Assembly (NCBI RefSeq): GCF_000419685.1
Contig: NZ_ATTM01000002.1
Location: forward strand, 372,001-436,000
Direction: 5' to 3'
DNA: 64,000 nucleotides
DNA from: Flavobacterium antarcticum DSM 19726
GTDB lineage: Bacteria; Bacteroidota; Bacteroidia; Flavobacteriales; Flavobacteriaceae
How positions within the stretch are numbered: the first letter of the stretch is position 1; the number at the start of each line of letters is the position of its first letter. The translations under genes were made by a program, and so were the position numbers. Below, in pieces: positions 49,959 through 60,265 of the stretch. Under the pieces are notes generated by a model that saw nothing but the letters and a program-made list of their open reading frames with translations, was not told the origin of the DNA and did no database searches.

Positions 49959-52553
49959 ATGAACATTAACAATTTTACAATCAAATCCCAAGAGGCGATT
50001 CAAAAAGCTCAGATGTTGACTCAAATGGGAGGCCAACAACAGATTGAAAACGAACACATTTTCAAAGCTATTTTTGAAGTAGACGAAAATGTCGCTCCAT
50101 ACCTACTCAAGAAACTAAATGTAAATGTCGATTTATTCAAGCAAATCTTGGATAAAATGATTGAATCGTTTCCAAAAGTTTCTGGAGGCGAAATCAGCCT
50201 TTCGCGCGAAGCGAATGCTACTTTAAACGAAGCAGAAATTATTGCTAAAAAAGGTGCTGACGAATACGTTTCGATTGAACATTTAATTTTAGCCATTTTC
50301 CAATCAAAAAGCAAAGTTGCTCAAGCCTTAAAAGATCAAGGAGTAACCAGAAAAGGATTAGAAAGCGCGATCGAAGAATTAAGAAAAGGAGAACGAGTAA
50401 CTTCACAATCGGCTGAAGAAACGTATAATTCGTTAAATAAATATGCTAAAAATCTAAATGAATTAGCTCGAAACGGAAAGCTTGATCCTGTGATAGGACG
50501 AGATGAAGAAATTCGACGGGTTTTGCAGATTTTAACGCGTAGAACGAAAAACAACCCAATGTTAGTGGGTGAACCAGGAGTTGGTAAAACCGCGATTGCA
50601 GAAGGTTTGGCACATCGAATTGTAGATGGCGACGTACCAGATAATCTAAAGGACAAAATTATTTTCTCCTTAGATATGGGAGCTTTGATTGCTGGTGCAA
50701 AATATAAAGGGGAATTTGAAGAACGACTAAAATCGGTAGTGAAGGAAGTAACTTCTGCCGACGGTGACATCGTTTTATTCATCGACGAAATCCATACTTT
50801 AATTGGAGCTGGTGGTGGCGATGGCGCGATGGATGCTGCGAATATCTTGAAACCTGCTTTGGCAAGAGGTGAATTAAGAGCAATTGGAGCAACAACTCTA
50901 GACGAATATCAGAAATATTTTGAAAAAGATAAAGCCTTAGAGCGTCGTTTTCAGAAAGTAATGGTGGATGAACCAGATACTGAAAGTGCTATTTCAATTC
51001 TACGTGGAATTAAAGAAAAGTACGAAACACACCATAAAGTCCGAATCAAAGATGATGCAATTATTGCTGCAGTAGAACTTTCGCAACGATATATTACCAA
51101 CCGATTTTTACCGGATAAAGCGATTGATTTAATGGATGAAGCAGCTTCCAAATTGCGAATGGAAATCAATTCAAAACCAGAAGAATTAGATGTTTTGGAT
51201 CGCAAAATCATGCAGTTGGAAATTGAAATCGAAGCAATTAAAAGGGAAAAAGACGAAAACAAATTGAAAGGTTTGCATTTGGATTTAGCCAACCTGAAAG
51301 AAGACAGAAACGAAATTTTTACGAAGTGGAAAACTGAGAAAGATTTTGTAGATTCTATTCAAACCGTTAAAACCGAAATTGAAGATTTAAAATACGAAGC
51401 AGAAAAAGCAGAACGCGACGGCGACTACGGAAAAGTAGCTGAAATTCGTTACGGAAAAATGAAGGAAACGCAAGAGCGACTTGATGTTTTGCAAAAGGAA
51501 TTAGCTGAGAATCAAAATGAAACTTCTCTCATTAAAGAAGAAGTTACTCGTGAGGATATTGCTGAAGTGGTGGCAAAATGGACGGGTGTTCCTGTTATGA
51601 AAATGTTGCAAGGCGAACGTGAGAAACTATTGAATCTTGAAAATGAATTGCACCAAAGAGTTGTAGGTCAAGAAGAAGCAATTACGGCTGTAGCTGATGC
51701 GGTACGTAGAAGTCGTGCCGGTTTACAGGATATGAAGAAACCTGTTGGAACGTTCCTATTCTTGGGTACAACTGGTGTTGGAAAAACGGAATTGGCGAAA
51801 GCCTTAGCAGAATATTTATTCGATGATGAAAATGCGATGACGCGAATTGACATGAGCGAATACCAAGAACGCCACAGCGTGAGCCGTTTAGTTGGAGCAC
51901 CTCCTGGATATGTGGGTTATGATGAAGGTGGACAATTAACGGAAGCCGTTCGGAGAAAACCGTATTCCGTTATTCTTTTAGATGAAATTGAAAAAGCACA
52001 TCCGGACACCTTTAATATTTTGCTGCAAGTTTTAGATGAAGGTCGATTGACCGATAACAAAGGACGTTTGGCCGACTTTAAAAATTCGATTATCATTATG
52101 ACTTCGAATATGGGAAGTGCAATTATTCAAGAGAAATTTGAAAAAGCAACTTCTAAAGTCGCAATCGAAGATGCAACGGAACAAGCAAAAGTGGAAGTAC
52201 TGAATGTATTGAAACAAACGGTCAGACCAGAATTTATTAACCGAATTGATGAGATTGTAATGTTTACGCCTTTAACTCAAAGTAACATCCAGAAAATCGT
52301 GGGATTACAGTTGAAATCGGTGAGTAAGATGCTTTCACAACAGGGAATTACTTTTGATGCAACGCCCGAAGCCGTGGCTTATCTTTCGGAGAAAGGTTTT
52401 GATGCTGAATTTGGCGCAAGACCAGTGAAGAGAGTTATTCAGCGTGACGTAATGAATCCACTTTCAAAAGAGATTTTGAGTAATCAAATTTCAACAGACA
52501 GTATTATTTTACTGGACGCTTTTGATGGAAAGTTGGTTTTTAGAAATCAGTAA
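49959..52553 (+). CDS. clpB: ATP-dependent chaperone ClpB
   Basis: An 864-residue Hsp100 disaggregase of normal length. Order: N-terminal Clp domain (1-145, FTIKSQEAIQKAQ), AAA-1 with GEPGVGKT and LFIDEIHTLIGAGG, the middle coiled-coil (about 400-525, LEIEIEAIKREKDENKLKG in part) that defines ClpB, and AAA-2 with GTTGVGKT and the EKAHPD arginine-finger region, then the C-terminal domain. It works with DnaK to rescue aggregated proteins. The 5' region resembles the dnaK control region in its TTGTCA elements. Confidence 0.97.
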   Translation: MNINNFTIKSQEAIQKAQMLTQMGGQQQIENEHIFKAIFEVDENVAPYLLKKLNVNVDLFKQILDKMIESFPKVSGGEISLSREANATLNEAEIIAKKGADEYVSIEHLILAIFQSKSKVAQALKDQGVTRKGLESAIEELRKGERVTSQSAEETYNSLNKYAKNLNELARNGKLDPVIGRDEEIRRVLQILTRRTKNNPMLVGEPGVGKTAIAEGLAHRIVDGDVPDNLKDKIIFSLDMGALIAGAKYKGEFEERLKSVVKEVTSADGDIVLFIDEIHTLIGAGGGDGAMDAANILKPALARGELRAIGATTLDEYQKYFEKDKALERRFQKVMVDEPDTESAISILRGIKEKYETHHKVRIKDDAIIAAVELSQRYITNRFLPDKAIDLMDEAASKLRMEINSKPEELDVLDRKIMQLEIEIEAIKREKDENKLKGLHLDLANLKEDRNEIFTKWKTEKDFVDSIQTVKTEIEDLKYEAEKAERDGDYGKVAEIRYGKMKETQERLDVLQKELAENQNETSLIKEEVTREDIAEVVAKWTGVPVMKMLQGEREKLLNLENELHQRVVGQEEAITAVADAVRRSRAGLQDMKKPVGTFLFLGTTGVGKTELAKALAEYLFDDENAMTRIDMSEYQERHSVSRLVGAPPGYVGYDEGGQLTEAVRRKPYSVILLDEIEKAHPDTFNILLQVLDEGRLTDNKGRLADFKNSIIIMTSNMGSAIIQEKFEKATSKVAIEDATEQAKVEVLNVLKQTVRPEFINRIDEIVMFTPLTQSNIQKIVGLQLKSVSKMLSQQGITFDATPEAVAYLSEKGFDAEFGARPVKRVIQRDVMNPLSKEILSNQISTDSIILLDAFDGKLVFRNQ

Positions 52554-52571
52554 TTAAAATTTATAGTGTTG

Positions 52572-52607
52572 AAAAGGACTTTTGCAATTAAGCATAAGTC
52601 CTTTTTT
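52572..52607 (+). terminator. Terminator of clpB
   Basis: A 14-bp stem with one mismatch (52572-52585 with 52592-52605) followed by TT. Confidence 0.75.
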
Positions 52608-52741
52608 AATTTAAATTTTTTTGCGATTTTTAATTTGCATAAGCGGCAACAATAAACCAAGAAAAAGATATTTTTTTCAACACAAACTTCTACCTTACGT
52701 AAAATTGCGAGGAAGAATATATTAGAATAAGAAGCGTAAAC

Positions 52742-52749
52742 TATTTTTG
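52742..52749 (+). promoter_or_regulatory. -7 element immediately before the PAS histidine kinase gene
   Basis: TATTTTTG matches TAnnTTTG and is only 4 nt from the ATG at 52754. The predicted start of transcription would fall on the ATG, suggesting a leaderless mRNA. Confidence 0.5.
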
Positions 52750-52753
52750 ACAA

Positions 52754-53824
52754 ATGACTGAAGAAAACAATACTATTTTCAAGAGATTCTTTGATATCTC
52801 ACCTGATTTACTTTGTATTGCAGGTTTTGATGGCTATTTTAAAAAAGTAAATAATTCGGTATCTGAATTGTTAGGATTTACGGAAGAAGAATTACTATCT
52901 AAACCCATAAACGAATTTATATATCCGGATGACCGAGATACAACAGCGAATGTTCGAAAGCATTTAACTAAAAATAGTACTTTACAAAATTTTGAGAATA
53001 GATATGTGACTAAAAGCGGCGAAATCGTTTGGTTGGCATGGACTTCAATGCCTGTTAGCGAAGAAGAACTTGTTTTTGCAATCGCTAAAAATATCACGCA
53101 TAAAAAAATTTTAGAGGAAGAACGTAATTCGCTACTTACCACTATTACTCGAATTAATAGTGATTTAAAACAATTAACGTACACGAGTTCACATGACTTG
53201 AGATCTCCGGTTAATAATTTAATTTCAATTTTCAGCTTGTTAGATGTTTCTAAAATTGACGATAGTGAAACATTAGAGTTTATAAAAATGTTAGAAACTA
53301 CCAGCGGAAATCTAAAAGAAACTTTAAACGAGTACCTTGATTTATTTATTCAACGTGATAATTTGAATGCAGAACTAGAACCTGTGAATCTAAATAAAGC
53401 TTTAAATTCTGTATTGCTTTCAATTAATTCATTAGTCAAAAGTTCAGGTACCAGCGTCACAACCAATTTTTCTGCTTTTGAAAACATATCCTTTAACAAG
53501 TCTAATCTTGAAAGCGTACTATTAAATCTTACGACAAATGCGATCAAATATGCAAAACCAAATATAAAACCTAAGATTTCAATTACCTCGAAGATTCACA
53601 ATGGAACATATCAACTCATCTTTGCAGATAATGGTTTGGGATTTAATATGGAAGTTGTGAAAGATAAAATATTTGGACTGCATCAAAAATTTCACAATCA
53701 TGTGGACAGTAGAGGAATTGGACTTTATTTAGTACACAATCACATCACCAGTTTGGGAGGGCAAATTACAGTAGAAAGTGAAGTGAATGTGGGAACTCAA
53801 TTTACAATTTCTTTTAAGAGTTAA
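52754..53824 (+). CDS. PAS-domain sensor histidine kinase (soluble)
   Basis: A 356-residue kinase with no membrane helix. Domains: PAS (about 8-115, FFDISPDLLCIAGFDGYFK and GFTEEELLSKPINEFIYPDD in part), a linker helix, HisKA-like dimerisation domain with H147 in SSHDLRSPVNNLI, and HATPase (about 230-356) with N-box NLTTNAIKYAKP, G1 FADNGLGF and G2 SRGIGLYLV. It would be a cytoplasmic sensor whose partner regulator is not adjacent. The PAS domain starts so close to the N-terminus that the ATG at 52754 is needed. Confidence 0.9.
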   Translation: MTEENNTIFKRFFDISPDLLCIAGFDGYFKKVNNSVSELLGFTEEELLSKPINEFIYPDDRDTTANVRKHLTKNSTLQNFENRYVTKSGEIVWLAWTSMPVSEEELVFAIAKNITHKKILEEERNSLLTTITRINSDLKQLTYTSSHDLRSPVNNLISIFSLLDVSKIDDSETLEFIKMLETTSGNLKETLNEYLDLFIQRDNLNAELEPVNLNKALNSVLLSINSLVKSSGTSVTTNFSAFENISFNKSNLESVLLNLTTNAIKYAKPNIKPKISITSKIHNGTYQLIFADNGLGFNMEVVKDKIFGLHQKFHNHVDSRGIGLYLVHNHITSLGGQITVESEVNVGTQFTISFKS

Positions 53825-53860
53825 TTCATTTTCATTAACGATAATATTTCAAATAATTAC

Positions 53861-53898
53861 AATAAAAAAAAGGGACTTGTATTACTACAAGTCCCTTT
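53861..53898 (-). terminator. Terminator of the fasciclin gene
   Basis: On the minus strand a 13-bp perfect stem (53886-53898 with 53869-53881, loop 4 nt) is followed by a T run (53861-53868 region). The same hairpin may also help to end the kinase gene. Confidence 0.85.
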
Positions 53899-53928
53899 CT
53901 CAATCAACCTTAAATCAAACCTTTTTCA

Positions 53929-54489
53929 TTATGCTTTTGGAGTAACTACTGCATCAATCACATGAATTACACCATTTGATTGGTTCACATCTGCAATTGT
54001 AACTTTTGCTTTATTTCCATTTTCATCCGTGATGTATAAATCTTTACTCATCATCCAAGCTGTTAATGTTCCGCCTTGAACGGTTTTCAACATTGCTTTT
54101 CCATTGGCTTTTTTAATTGCTTTAGCGATGTCTTTCGCATTCAATTTTCCTGCAACAACGTGGTAAGTCAAAATGCTTTGCAACATTTTTTTATTTTCTG
54201 GTTTTACCAAAGTTTCAACCGTTCCTTTAGGTAATTTATCGAAAGCTGCATTTGTTGGTGCGAAAACTGTGAATGGTCCTTTGCTTGATAAAGTTTCTAC
54301 TAAATCTGCTGCTTTTACTGCTGCAACTAAAGTCGTATGGTCTTTTGAATTCACTGCATTTTCAACAATGTTTTTAGTTGGATACATCGGAGCTCCTCCA
54401 ACGGTAACTGTTTTTTGTGCGTAAGAACTTGTTCCGAATGCTAATGCAATTGTGAAAACTGCAACGCTAAATAAATTTTTGTTTTTCAT
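53929..54489 (-). CDS. Secreted fasciclin domain protein
   Basis: A 186-residue protein with a signal peptide (ending near SSYAQ, residue 25) and one fasciclin (FAS1) domain (about 40-183). The two FAS1 conserved blocks are FTVFAPTNAAFDKLP and SNGVIHVIDAVVTP. Such domains mediate adhesion or surface interactions; the cell location is periplasmic or outer. It is a single gene flanked by terminators. Confidence 0.92.
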   Translation of the reverse strand: MKNKNLFSVAVFTIALAFGTSSYAQKTVTVGGAPMYPTKNIVENAVNSKDHTTLVAAVKAADLVETLSSKGPFTVFAPTNAAFDKLPKGTVETLVKPENKKMLQSILTYHVVAGKLNAKDIAKAIKKANGKAMLKTVQGGTLTAWMMSKDLYITDENGNKAKVTIADVNQSNGVIHVIDAVVTPKA

Positions 54490-54570
54490 GATATTTCTAT
54501 TATTAGATGTTTATACAGTCATTTACGGGAATGGATTTGATATGGTTTTAAATTTTTAAAAATTATGCAT

Positions 54571-54598
54571 AAAAAAAGCCTCACATTTCTGTGAGGCC
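54571..54598 (-). terminator. Terminator of rpsA
   Basis: On the minus strand GCCTCACA and TGTGAGGC form an 8-bp stem with a GAAA loop, followed by seven T. Confidence 0.88.
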
Positions 54599-54626
54599 TT
54601 CATTTGATTGAAATAAAGTCAGAAAA

Positions 54627-56411
54627 TTAGTTTCCTCCTTTTTCCATTTTAGCTTTCAATGCAGCAAGAATGTCGTTACTGTCTCCTAAAGTAGAAGCAG
54701 GTGCATTGTTGTTGTTTGAAGAACTATTACTATTGTTATTATCAGAGTTTGCTTTCACATTTTTCTCTTCTTCTTCGCGGAAGATAGCAGTGTGAGATGC
54801 AACTACTCTTTTAAATTCTTTATTGAATTCGATTACTTTGAAATCAGCAGTTTCGCCTTTTTTCAATTTTTTACCGTCTTCTTTTTCTAAATGACGTGTT
54901 GGAATAAATGCAACAACATCATCACCGAAATCTACAGTAGCTCCTTTGTCAACAATTTCAGAGATTTCACCGTTGTGGATTGTTCCTACAGCAAAAGCTT
55001 CTTCATGTTTGTCCCATGGATTAGCAGTAGTTTGTTTGTGACCTAAAGATAATTTACGTCCGTCAACATCCAACTCTAAAACTACAACGTCAAGTTTTTC
55101 TCCAACGTTTACAAATTCAGATGGGTGTTTGATTTTCTTAGTCCAAGAAAGATCAGAAATGTAGATTAATCCATCAATTCCTTCTTCTAATTCTACGAAA
55201 ATACCGAAGTTTGTAAAGTTTCTAACGATACCTGAATGTTTAGAACCTACAGGGTATTTAGAAGTGATATCAGTCCAAGGATCTTGAGATAATTGTTTGA
55301 TACCTAAAGACATCTTACGATCGTCTCTATCTAAAGTTAAGATAACTGCATCAACTTCATCACCTACTTTTACGAAATCTTGAGCAGAACGTAAATGAGT
55401 TGACCATGACATTTCAGAAACGTGGATCAAACCTTCAACACCTTCAGCAACTTCAATAAATGCACCGTAATCAGCGATAACAACTACTTTACCTTTTACT
55501 TTATCACCAACAGCAAGGTTAGCATCTAAAGCATCCCATGGGTGAGCGTTCAATTGTTTCAATCCTAATTGAATTCTTGTTTTCTCGTCATCAAAGTCAA
55601 GGATTACAACGTTCAATTTCTGATCTAATTCAAGAACTTCACTTGGGTGGTTGATTCTTGACCAAGAAAGGTCAGTAATGTGAATCAATCCATCAACACC
55701 ACCTAAGTCAATAAACACACCATAAGAAGTAATGTTTTTAACAACACCTTCTAATACTTGTCCTTTTTCTAATTGACCGATGATTTCTTTTTTCTGTACT
55801 TCAATATCCGCTTCGATAAGCGCTTTGTGAGATACAACAACGTTTTTAAATTCGTGATTAATTTTCACAACTTTAAATTCCATTGTTTTGTTTACGTAAA
55901 CGTCGTAATCTCTAATTGGTTTAACATCAATTTGAGATCCTGGTAAAAACGCTTCAATTCCGAAAACGTCAACGATCATACCACCTTTAGTTCTGCATTT
56001 TACAAAACCATTAACGATTTCTCCTGTTTCGTTTGCAGAAATTACTCTATCCCAAGCTTTAATTGTACGTGCTTTTCTGTGAGATAATACTAATTGACCT
56101 GTTTTGTCCTCACGGATGTCAATTAATACTTCTACTTTGTCACCTACTTTTAAGTTTGGATTGTAACGGAATTCGTTTAAAGAAATTACACCTTCAGATT
56201 TAGCGTTGATATCAACGATAGCATCTCTGTCTGTAAGTCTAACAACGATTCCTTCTACTACTTCTTCTTGATCAGTTGCAATAAAAGTTTTTGCTACTAA
56301 TTCTTCAAATTCTTGTAAGTTTTTTTCATCAACTAAGTCAATTCCTTCTTGGAAATTGTGCCAGTCAAAATTTGCTAAAAACTCTTCTTGTGATTTGTTA
56401 ACGTCAGACAT
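54627..56411 (-). CDS. rpsA: 30S ribosomal protein S1
   Basis: A 594-residue protein with six S1 RNA-binding repeats (from about residue 48 to 545); repeats 3 to 5 show the typical YGVFIDLGGVDGLIHITDLSW, YGAFIEVAEGVEGLIHVSEMSW and FGIFVELEEGIDGLIYISDLSW blocks, each about 20 residues, shown here only by their core GLIHITDLSW. The tail (about 555-594) is Asn/Ser-rich (NNNNSNSSSNNNN in part) then acidic and helical. S1 brings mRNA to the ribosome. The gene has a perfect promoter and a long leader (about 120 nt), which would suit autogenous control. Confidence 0.96.
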   Translation of the reverse strand: MSDVNKSQEEFLANFDWHNFQEGIDLVDEKNLQEFEELVAKTFIATDQEEVVEGIVVRLTDRDAIVDINAKSEGVISLNEFRYNPNLKVGDKVEVLIDIREDKTGQLVLSHRKARTIKAWDRVISANETGEIVNGFVKCRTKGGMIVDVFGIEAFLPGSQIDVKPIRDYDVYVNKTMEFKVVKINHEFKNVVVSHKALIEADIEVQKKEIIGQLEKGQVLEGVVKNITSYGVFIDLGGVDGLIHITDLSWSRINHPSEVLELDQKLNVVILDFDDEKTRIQLGLKQLNAHPWDALDANLAVGDKVKGKVVVIADYGAFIEVAEGVEGLIHVSEMSWSTHLRSAQDFVKVGDEVDAVILTLDRDDRKMSLGIKQLSQDPWTDITSKYPVGSKHSGIVRNFTNFGIFVELEEGIDGLIYISDLSWTKKIKHPSEFVNVGEKLDVVVLELDVDGRKLSLGHKQTTANPWDKHEEAFAVGTIHNGEISEIVDKGATVDFGDDVVAFIPTRHLEKEDGKKLKKGETADFKVIEFNKEFKRVVASHTAIFREEEEKNVKANSDNNNSNSSSNNNNAPASTLGDSNDILAALKAKMEKGGN

Positions 56412-56530
56412 ATGTTCTGATAAAAATTTGTATTCTGCATTCCTTGCGTTTCTTAATGCGATAAGAAAAAAACAGAAGTTGTTTTACTTAAATATTTGAT
56501 ACCTAATGGAAACGCTATTCGCTAAAAGGT
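56412..56530 (-). other. rpsA 5' leader (about 119 nt)
   Basis: The predicted start of transcription (near 56530) and the ATG at 56411 enclose about 119 nt, long for this genome where leaders are usually 10-60 nt. It contains no other gene. Regulation of S1 by its own product through the leader is known in other bacteria; here it is inferred. Confidence 0.45.
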
Positions 56531-56533
56531 GTG

Positions 56534-56563
56534 CAAAAGTAAAACTTATATTTTGAATTACAA
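56534..56563 (-). promoter_or_regulatory. Promoter of rpsA
   Basis: On the minus strand TTG (56561-56563), a 19-bp spacer and TACTTTTG (56534-56541) match the consensus. Confidence 0.75.
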
Positions 56564-56680
56564 AACAATATAGATGATGAAATTTATATTGAACAGAAAT
56601 AATTTTAAATACGTGCAAATCTTTGACAAAGAGTGAAAAATATGAGTATCAATTTAGGACCAAAAAGATTTCTAGAAATA

Positions 56681-56710
56681 AAAAAGTCCAACAATACTGT
56701 CGGACTTTTA
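56681..56710 (-). terminator. Terminator of guaB
   Basis: On the minus strand a 12-bp stem with one G-T pair and 4-nt loop (56681-56710) ends in a T run. Confidence 0.85.
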
Positions 56711-56729
56711 TATCTAATTTGGAAAAATA

Positions 56730-58202
56730 TTATCTTGAATAATTTGGCGCTTCCTTAGTAATGGTCACATTATGTGGGTGACTTTCATTGATTCCGCTTG
56801 CTGTAATTCTGATAAAACGACCAGTTTCCTGCAAAGTAGGAACATCTTTTGCGCCACAATAACCCATTCCGGCACGAAGTCCACCAATGAATTGTTGCAT
56901 ACTTTCATTTAGTTCTCCTTTATAAGGCACACGACCTACAATACCTTCGGGAACTAATTTCTTCACATCGTCTTCCACATCTTGAAAATAACGGTCTTTC
57001 GAACCTTCTTGCATCGCTTCAACAGAGCCCATTCCCCGATACGACTTGAATTTTCTACCTTCAAAAATAATGGTTTCTCCTGGAGATTCTTTCGTTCCGG
57101 CTAAAAGTGAACCTAACATTACACAATCAGCTCCTGCAGCAATTGCTTTGGGAATATCACCTGTATAGCGAATTCCACCATCAGCAATTACGGGAACTCC
57201 TGAACCTTTGATTGCAGCGGCAACTTCTAGAACTGCAGAAAATTGTGGAAAACCAACACCTGCTACAATTCTTGTCGTGCAAATTGAACCAGGTCCAATT
57301 CCAACTTTTACACCATCTGCTCCATTTTCAACTAAAAACTTAGCTGCTTCTGGCGTGGCGATGTTTCCTACAATTACATCTATAGCACTAAATTTTGCTT
57401 TTATTTCTTTCAAAATATTCACAACTCCTTGCGTATGTCCGTGAGCGGTGTCAATAATTAAAGCATCTACTCCAGCATTCACCAAAGCTTCAGCACGTTG
57501 AACTGCATCACCCGTTACTCCAATTGCAGCTGCAACTCTTAGTCTTCCGTAAACGTCTTTGTTAGCACTAGGTCGCTGCGTTAGTTTTGTGATATCTCTA
57601 AAAGTTATTAAACCAACTAAAACATTGTTATCGTCTACAACAGGAAGTTTTTCGATTTTATGCCCTTGCAAAATAATTTCAGCTTCACTTAATGAAGTTC
57701 CTGCCGCAGCAGTCACTAAATTTTCAAAAGTCATTACCTCAACAATTGGACGCGTCCCTACTTTTTCGAAACGCAGATCACGATTTGTAACGATTCCTTT
57801 CAATTTCTTGTTTTCATCAACAATCGGAATTCCACCAATACCATATTCTTTCATCGCATTTTTAGCATCTGCAACAGTTGAATTTAATGGCAAAGTTACT
57901 GGATCGATAATCATTCCTGATTCTGCACGTTTAACACGACGTACTTTTGCCGCTTGTTGTTCAATCGTCATGTTTTTATGCAAAACACCGATTCCGCCTT
58001 CTTGAGCCATAGCAATTGCCATAGAACTTTCAGTAACGGTATCCATTGCTGCAGAAACAATAGGAACGTTTAAGGTAATATTTCGTGAAAATTTTGTTTG
58101 AATATTGACTTCTCTTGGAAGTACGCTAGAAAAATTGGGAACTAATAAAACATCGTCGTACGTAAGTCCTTCTCCAATAATTTTTGTTTGATGTGCAATC
58201 AT
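56730..58202 (-). CDS. guaB: IMP dehydrogenase
   Basis: A 490-residue enzyme that oxidises IMP to XMP, the first step to GMP. The catalytic cysteine is in GSICTTR; a pair of CBS domains sits within about 95-205, and the barrel has [16 protein letters not shown] in part as IDTAHGH and [11 protein letters not shown]. The flap region [10 protein letters not shown] and the C-terminal [11 protein letters not shown] are typical. It is a single gene with its own promoter and terminator. Confidence 0.97.
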   Translation of the reverse strand: MIAHQTKIIGEGLTYDDVLLVPNFSSVLPREVNIQTKFSRNITLNVPIVSAAMDTVTESSMAIAMAQEGGIGVLHKNMTIEQQAAKVRRVKRAESGMIIDPVTLPLNSTVADAKNAMKEYGIGGIPIVDENKKLKGIVTNRDLRFEKVGTRPIVEVMTFENLVTAAAGTSLSEAEIILQGHKIEKLPVVDDNNVLVGLITFRDITKLTQRPSANKDVYGRLRVAAAIGVTGDAVQRAEALVNAGVDALIIDTAHGHTQGVVNILKEIKAKFSAIDVIVGNIATPEAAKFLVENGADGVKVGIGPGSICTTRIVAGVGFPQFSAVLEVAAAIKGSGVPVIADGGIRYTGDIPKAIAAGADCVMLGSLLAGTKESPGETIIFEGRKFKSYRGMGSVEAMQEGSKDRYFQDVEDDVKKLVPEGIVGRVPYKGELNESMQQFIGGLRAGMGYCGAKDVPTLQETGRFIRITASGINESHPHNVTITKEAPNYSR

Positions 58203-58255
58203 TGCCAGTTGTAGTTATACTGAAAGTAATTTCAGAGTTGTGGTTAAATTGCGTG

Positions 58256-58263
58256 CAAATATA
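58256..58263 (-). promoter_or_regulatory. -7 element of guaB
   Basis: TATATTTG on the minus strand matches TAnnTTTG; leader about 50 nt. No clear -33 TTG. Confidence 0.5.
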
Positions 58264-58286
58264 CTAAAAATAAATAAAAATATTTT

Positions 58287-60215
58287 TTAATTTTTCATAA
58301 AAGAAATAATAAATTCAGTCCCTACTTCTTCCCCACTTTTAATATCAAGGGTTCCTTTATTATTTGCGATAAACTGTTTTACTAAAAGCAGCCCCAATCC
58401 TGTCCCTTCTTCAAAAGAAGTTCCAAGCTCCGAATAGATGCGTTTGTCGCTTTTTAAAATCTCAGTAATTCGACGTTCTTCGATACTTGCTCCAGAGTTG
58501 GCTATATGCACATTGATGAAATTTCCGTTTTCAGAATAACTGCAGGATATCGTTCCATTTTCATCTGTGAATTTTACTGCGTTTGCAATAATATTTTGAA
58601 TAATCACGCGAACTTGTCCTTTGTCTGCACTTATAAAAAGTGCTGTTGAGGGAAGCTCATTTGAAAACGTAATATTTTTTTTATTCATTTCTAAAATGTA
58701 CAATTCTAGAACACTTTTTGAAAGTTCGTATATATCAATTACCTCAAAATTGACAATTTGACCATCCATTTGGGTATTGGCCCACTGTAATAAATTATTC
58801 AACATGTTTGAAGTGGCTACAGTCTGCAAATGCAATTGATCAAAGATATCTTGTTGCAATTCTGGCGTTAAAGAATCGTCTTTTTGAAGTTCTAGCATTT
58901 GCACAATATTTGCAATAGGCGAACGTAGATCGTGAGAAACAATCGAAAATAATTTATTTTTAGTATCGTTTAAGGCAATCAATTCTGTGTTTTGTTGACT
59001 AATCAACAACTTTTGATTTTCGATGTCGGCATTTTTTACACGCAACTCCTCATTAAAAACGTCTTTAAGTCTTGCATTTCTGCGTCTTAAAAATATAATT
59101 CCAATTAAAAACAAAATCAGAATTAAAAATGAGTAGATGATTATTTGGTCTCTTTTAACTTTTTGAGCGCTTAATTCATTTTTCGCTTTAAGTTTTACGT
59201 TTTCAACTTCTTTACTTTTCAATTGAAGATAATTAACGTCGTTGATGCGTCGTTCGCTGTACAAACTGTCGTTTATTGCGTTATTAATTTGAAGAAAACT
59301 ATATGCTTTTGCGGTGTTATTTTTCTTCTCGTAAATCTCAGCAAGTATTTTTGCGGCACGAGATAGATCCCAATTTGCATTGAGTTTTTTTGCTGTTTCA
59401 TATGCTATTATGCCATTTTTTTCAGCATTATCGTACTCACCAATTGTTAAATAAGCGTTTGCTAAACTTGCGTGAACATAGGTAGTTTCCCAATTATTTG
59501 GCAATTGCTTTGGATTACTAAAAACTAAATTATAATAATAAAACGCAGAGTCTTTCTTATTTTTAACCAACATGATGTCTCCTAAACGGCTTTCGACCAT
59601 GTGGTTGACCTGATTTAAATTATTTTTCTTAGAATAAGTAAGTGCTTTTTTGAGATTCTTAGCTGCTAAGTCGTATTGCTTCAGATCTGTTTGCGCAATT
59701 CCGATATTAAAATAACTTCTTGCGATCCCTTGATAATTATTATTTTTAAGATCTAAAACGACCGATTTCTCGAACGTAATTATTGATTCTTCCAGCTGAT
59801 TGAAGGCGCTTTGAATGAGTGCAACACCGTTAAGTGAGCGTGCAAGTGATTTCTCATTATGGTACTTTTCATGAATTTGTATCGCTTTCAAATACATCTG
59901 TAGGGAATGATCGTAAGTTCCCTTTCTGTAGTAATAGATTCCAAACATGGTATAAACATCACCAAGTTTTTCGTCGCTTTTGAGCTCTTGGGCTAAATGT
60001 TGTGCCTCTTTTAATTTTGCAAACCCAGCGTCAAAATCTTCGTATTTTAAGTCATCCGCTTGCTGTAACAGCTGATCAATTTTCTGTTCCGGTTTTTGAA
60101 AAGTAACGGCTGCTTGCGTGTTGAAGACAAAAATAAGAATGATTAATAACGTAAAATACCTCTTCAATAAAAGAGATTTTGCAACATGTTTTACATTCAA
60201 ATTAAGCTTTTTCAC
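58287..60215 (-). CDS. TPR-type sensor histidine kinase, membrane-bound
   Basis: A 642-residue kinase with an N-terminal helix (about 19-36), five or more TPR-like repeats (about 55-330; YDHSLQMYLKAIQIHEKYHN in part, ARSYFNIGIAQTDLKQYDLA in part), a membrane helix (about 358-377), a coiled linker, HisKA with H428 in SIVSHDLRSPIANIV, and HATPase (about 530-640) with N-box IIANAVKFTDE. TPR sensor kinases of this layout are common in Bacteroidetes. The input domain would be periplasmic. No response regulator gene is adjacent; the next gene upstream is the HMG-CoA lyase homologue. Confidence 0.9.
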   Translation of the reverse strand: MKKLNLNVKHVAKSLLLKRYFTLLIILIFVFNTQAAVTFQKPEQKIDQLLQQADDLKYEDFDAGFAKLKEAQHLAQELKSDEKLGDVYTMFGIYYYRKGTYDHSLQMYLKAIQIHEKYHNEKSLARSLNGVALIQSAFNQLEESIITFEKSVVLDLKNNNYQGIARSYFNIGIAQTDLKQYDLAAKNLKKALTYSKKNNLNQVNHMVESRLGDIMLVKNKKDSAFYYYNLVFSNPKQLPNNWETTYVHASLANAYLTIGEYDNAEKNGIIAYETAKKLNANWDLSRAAKILAEIYEKKNNTAKAYSFLQINNAINDSLYSERRINDVNYLQLKSKEVENVKLKAKNELSAQKVKRDQIIIYSFLILILFLIGIIFLRRRNARLKDVFNEELRVKNADIENQKLLISQQNTELIALNDTKNKLFSIVSHDLRSPIANIVQMLELQKDDSLTPELQQDIFDQLHLQTVATSNMLNNLLQWANTQMDGQIVNFEVIDIYELSKSVLELYILEMNKKNITFSNELPSTALFISADKGQVRVIIQNIIANAVKFTDENGTISCSYSENGNFINVHIANSGASIEERRITEILKSDKRIYSELGTSFEEGTGLGLLLVKQFIANNKGTLDIKSGEEVGTEFIISFMKN

Positions 60216-60265
60216 AGAAATAAATTGCGATTAAATTTATTAAAGATACAAAGTTTTATCTTTTA

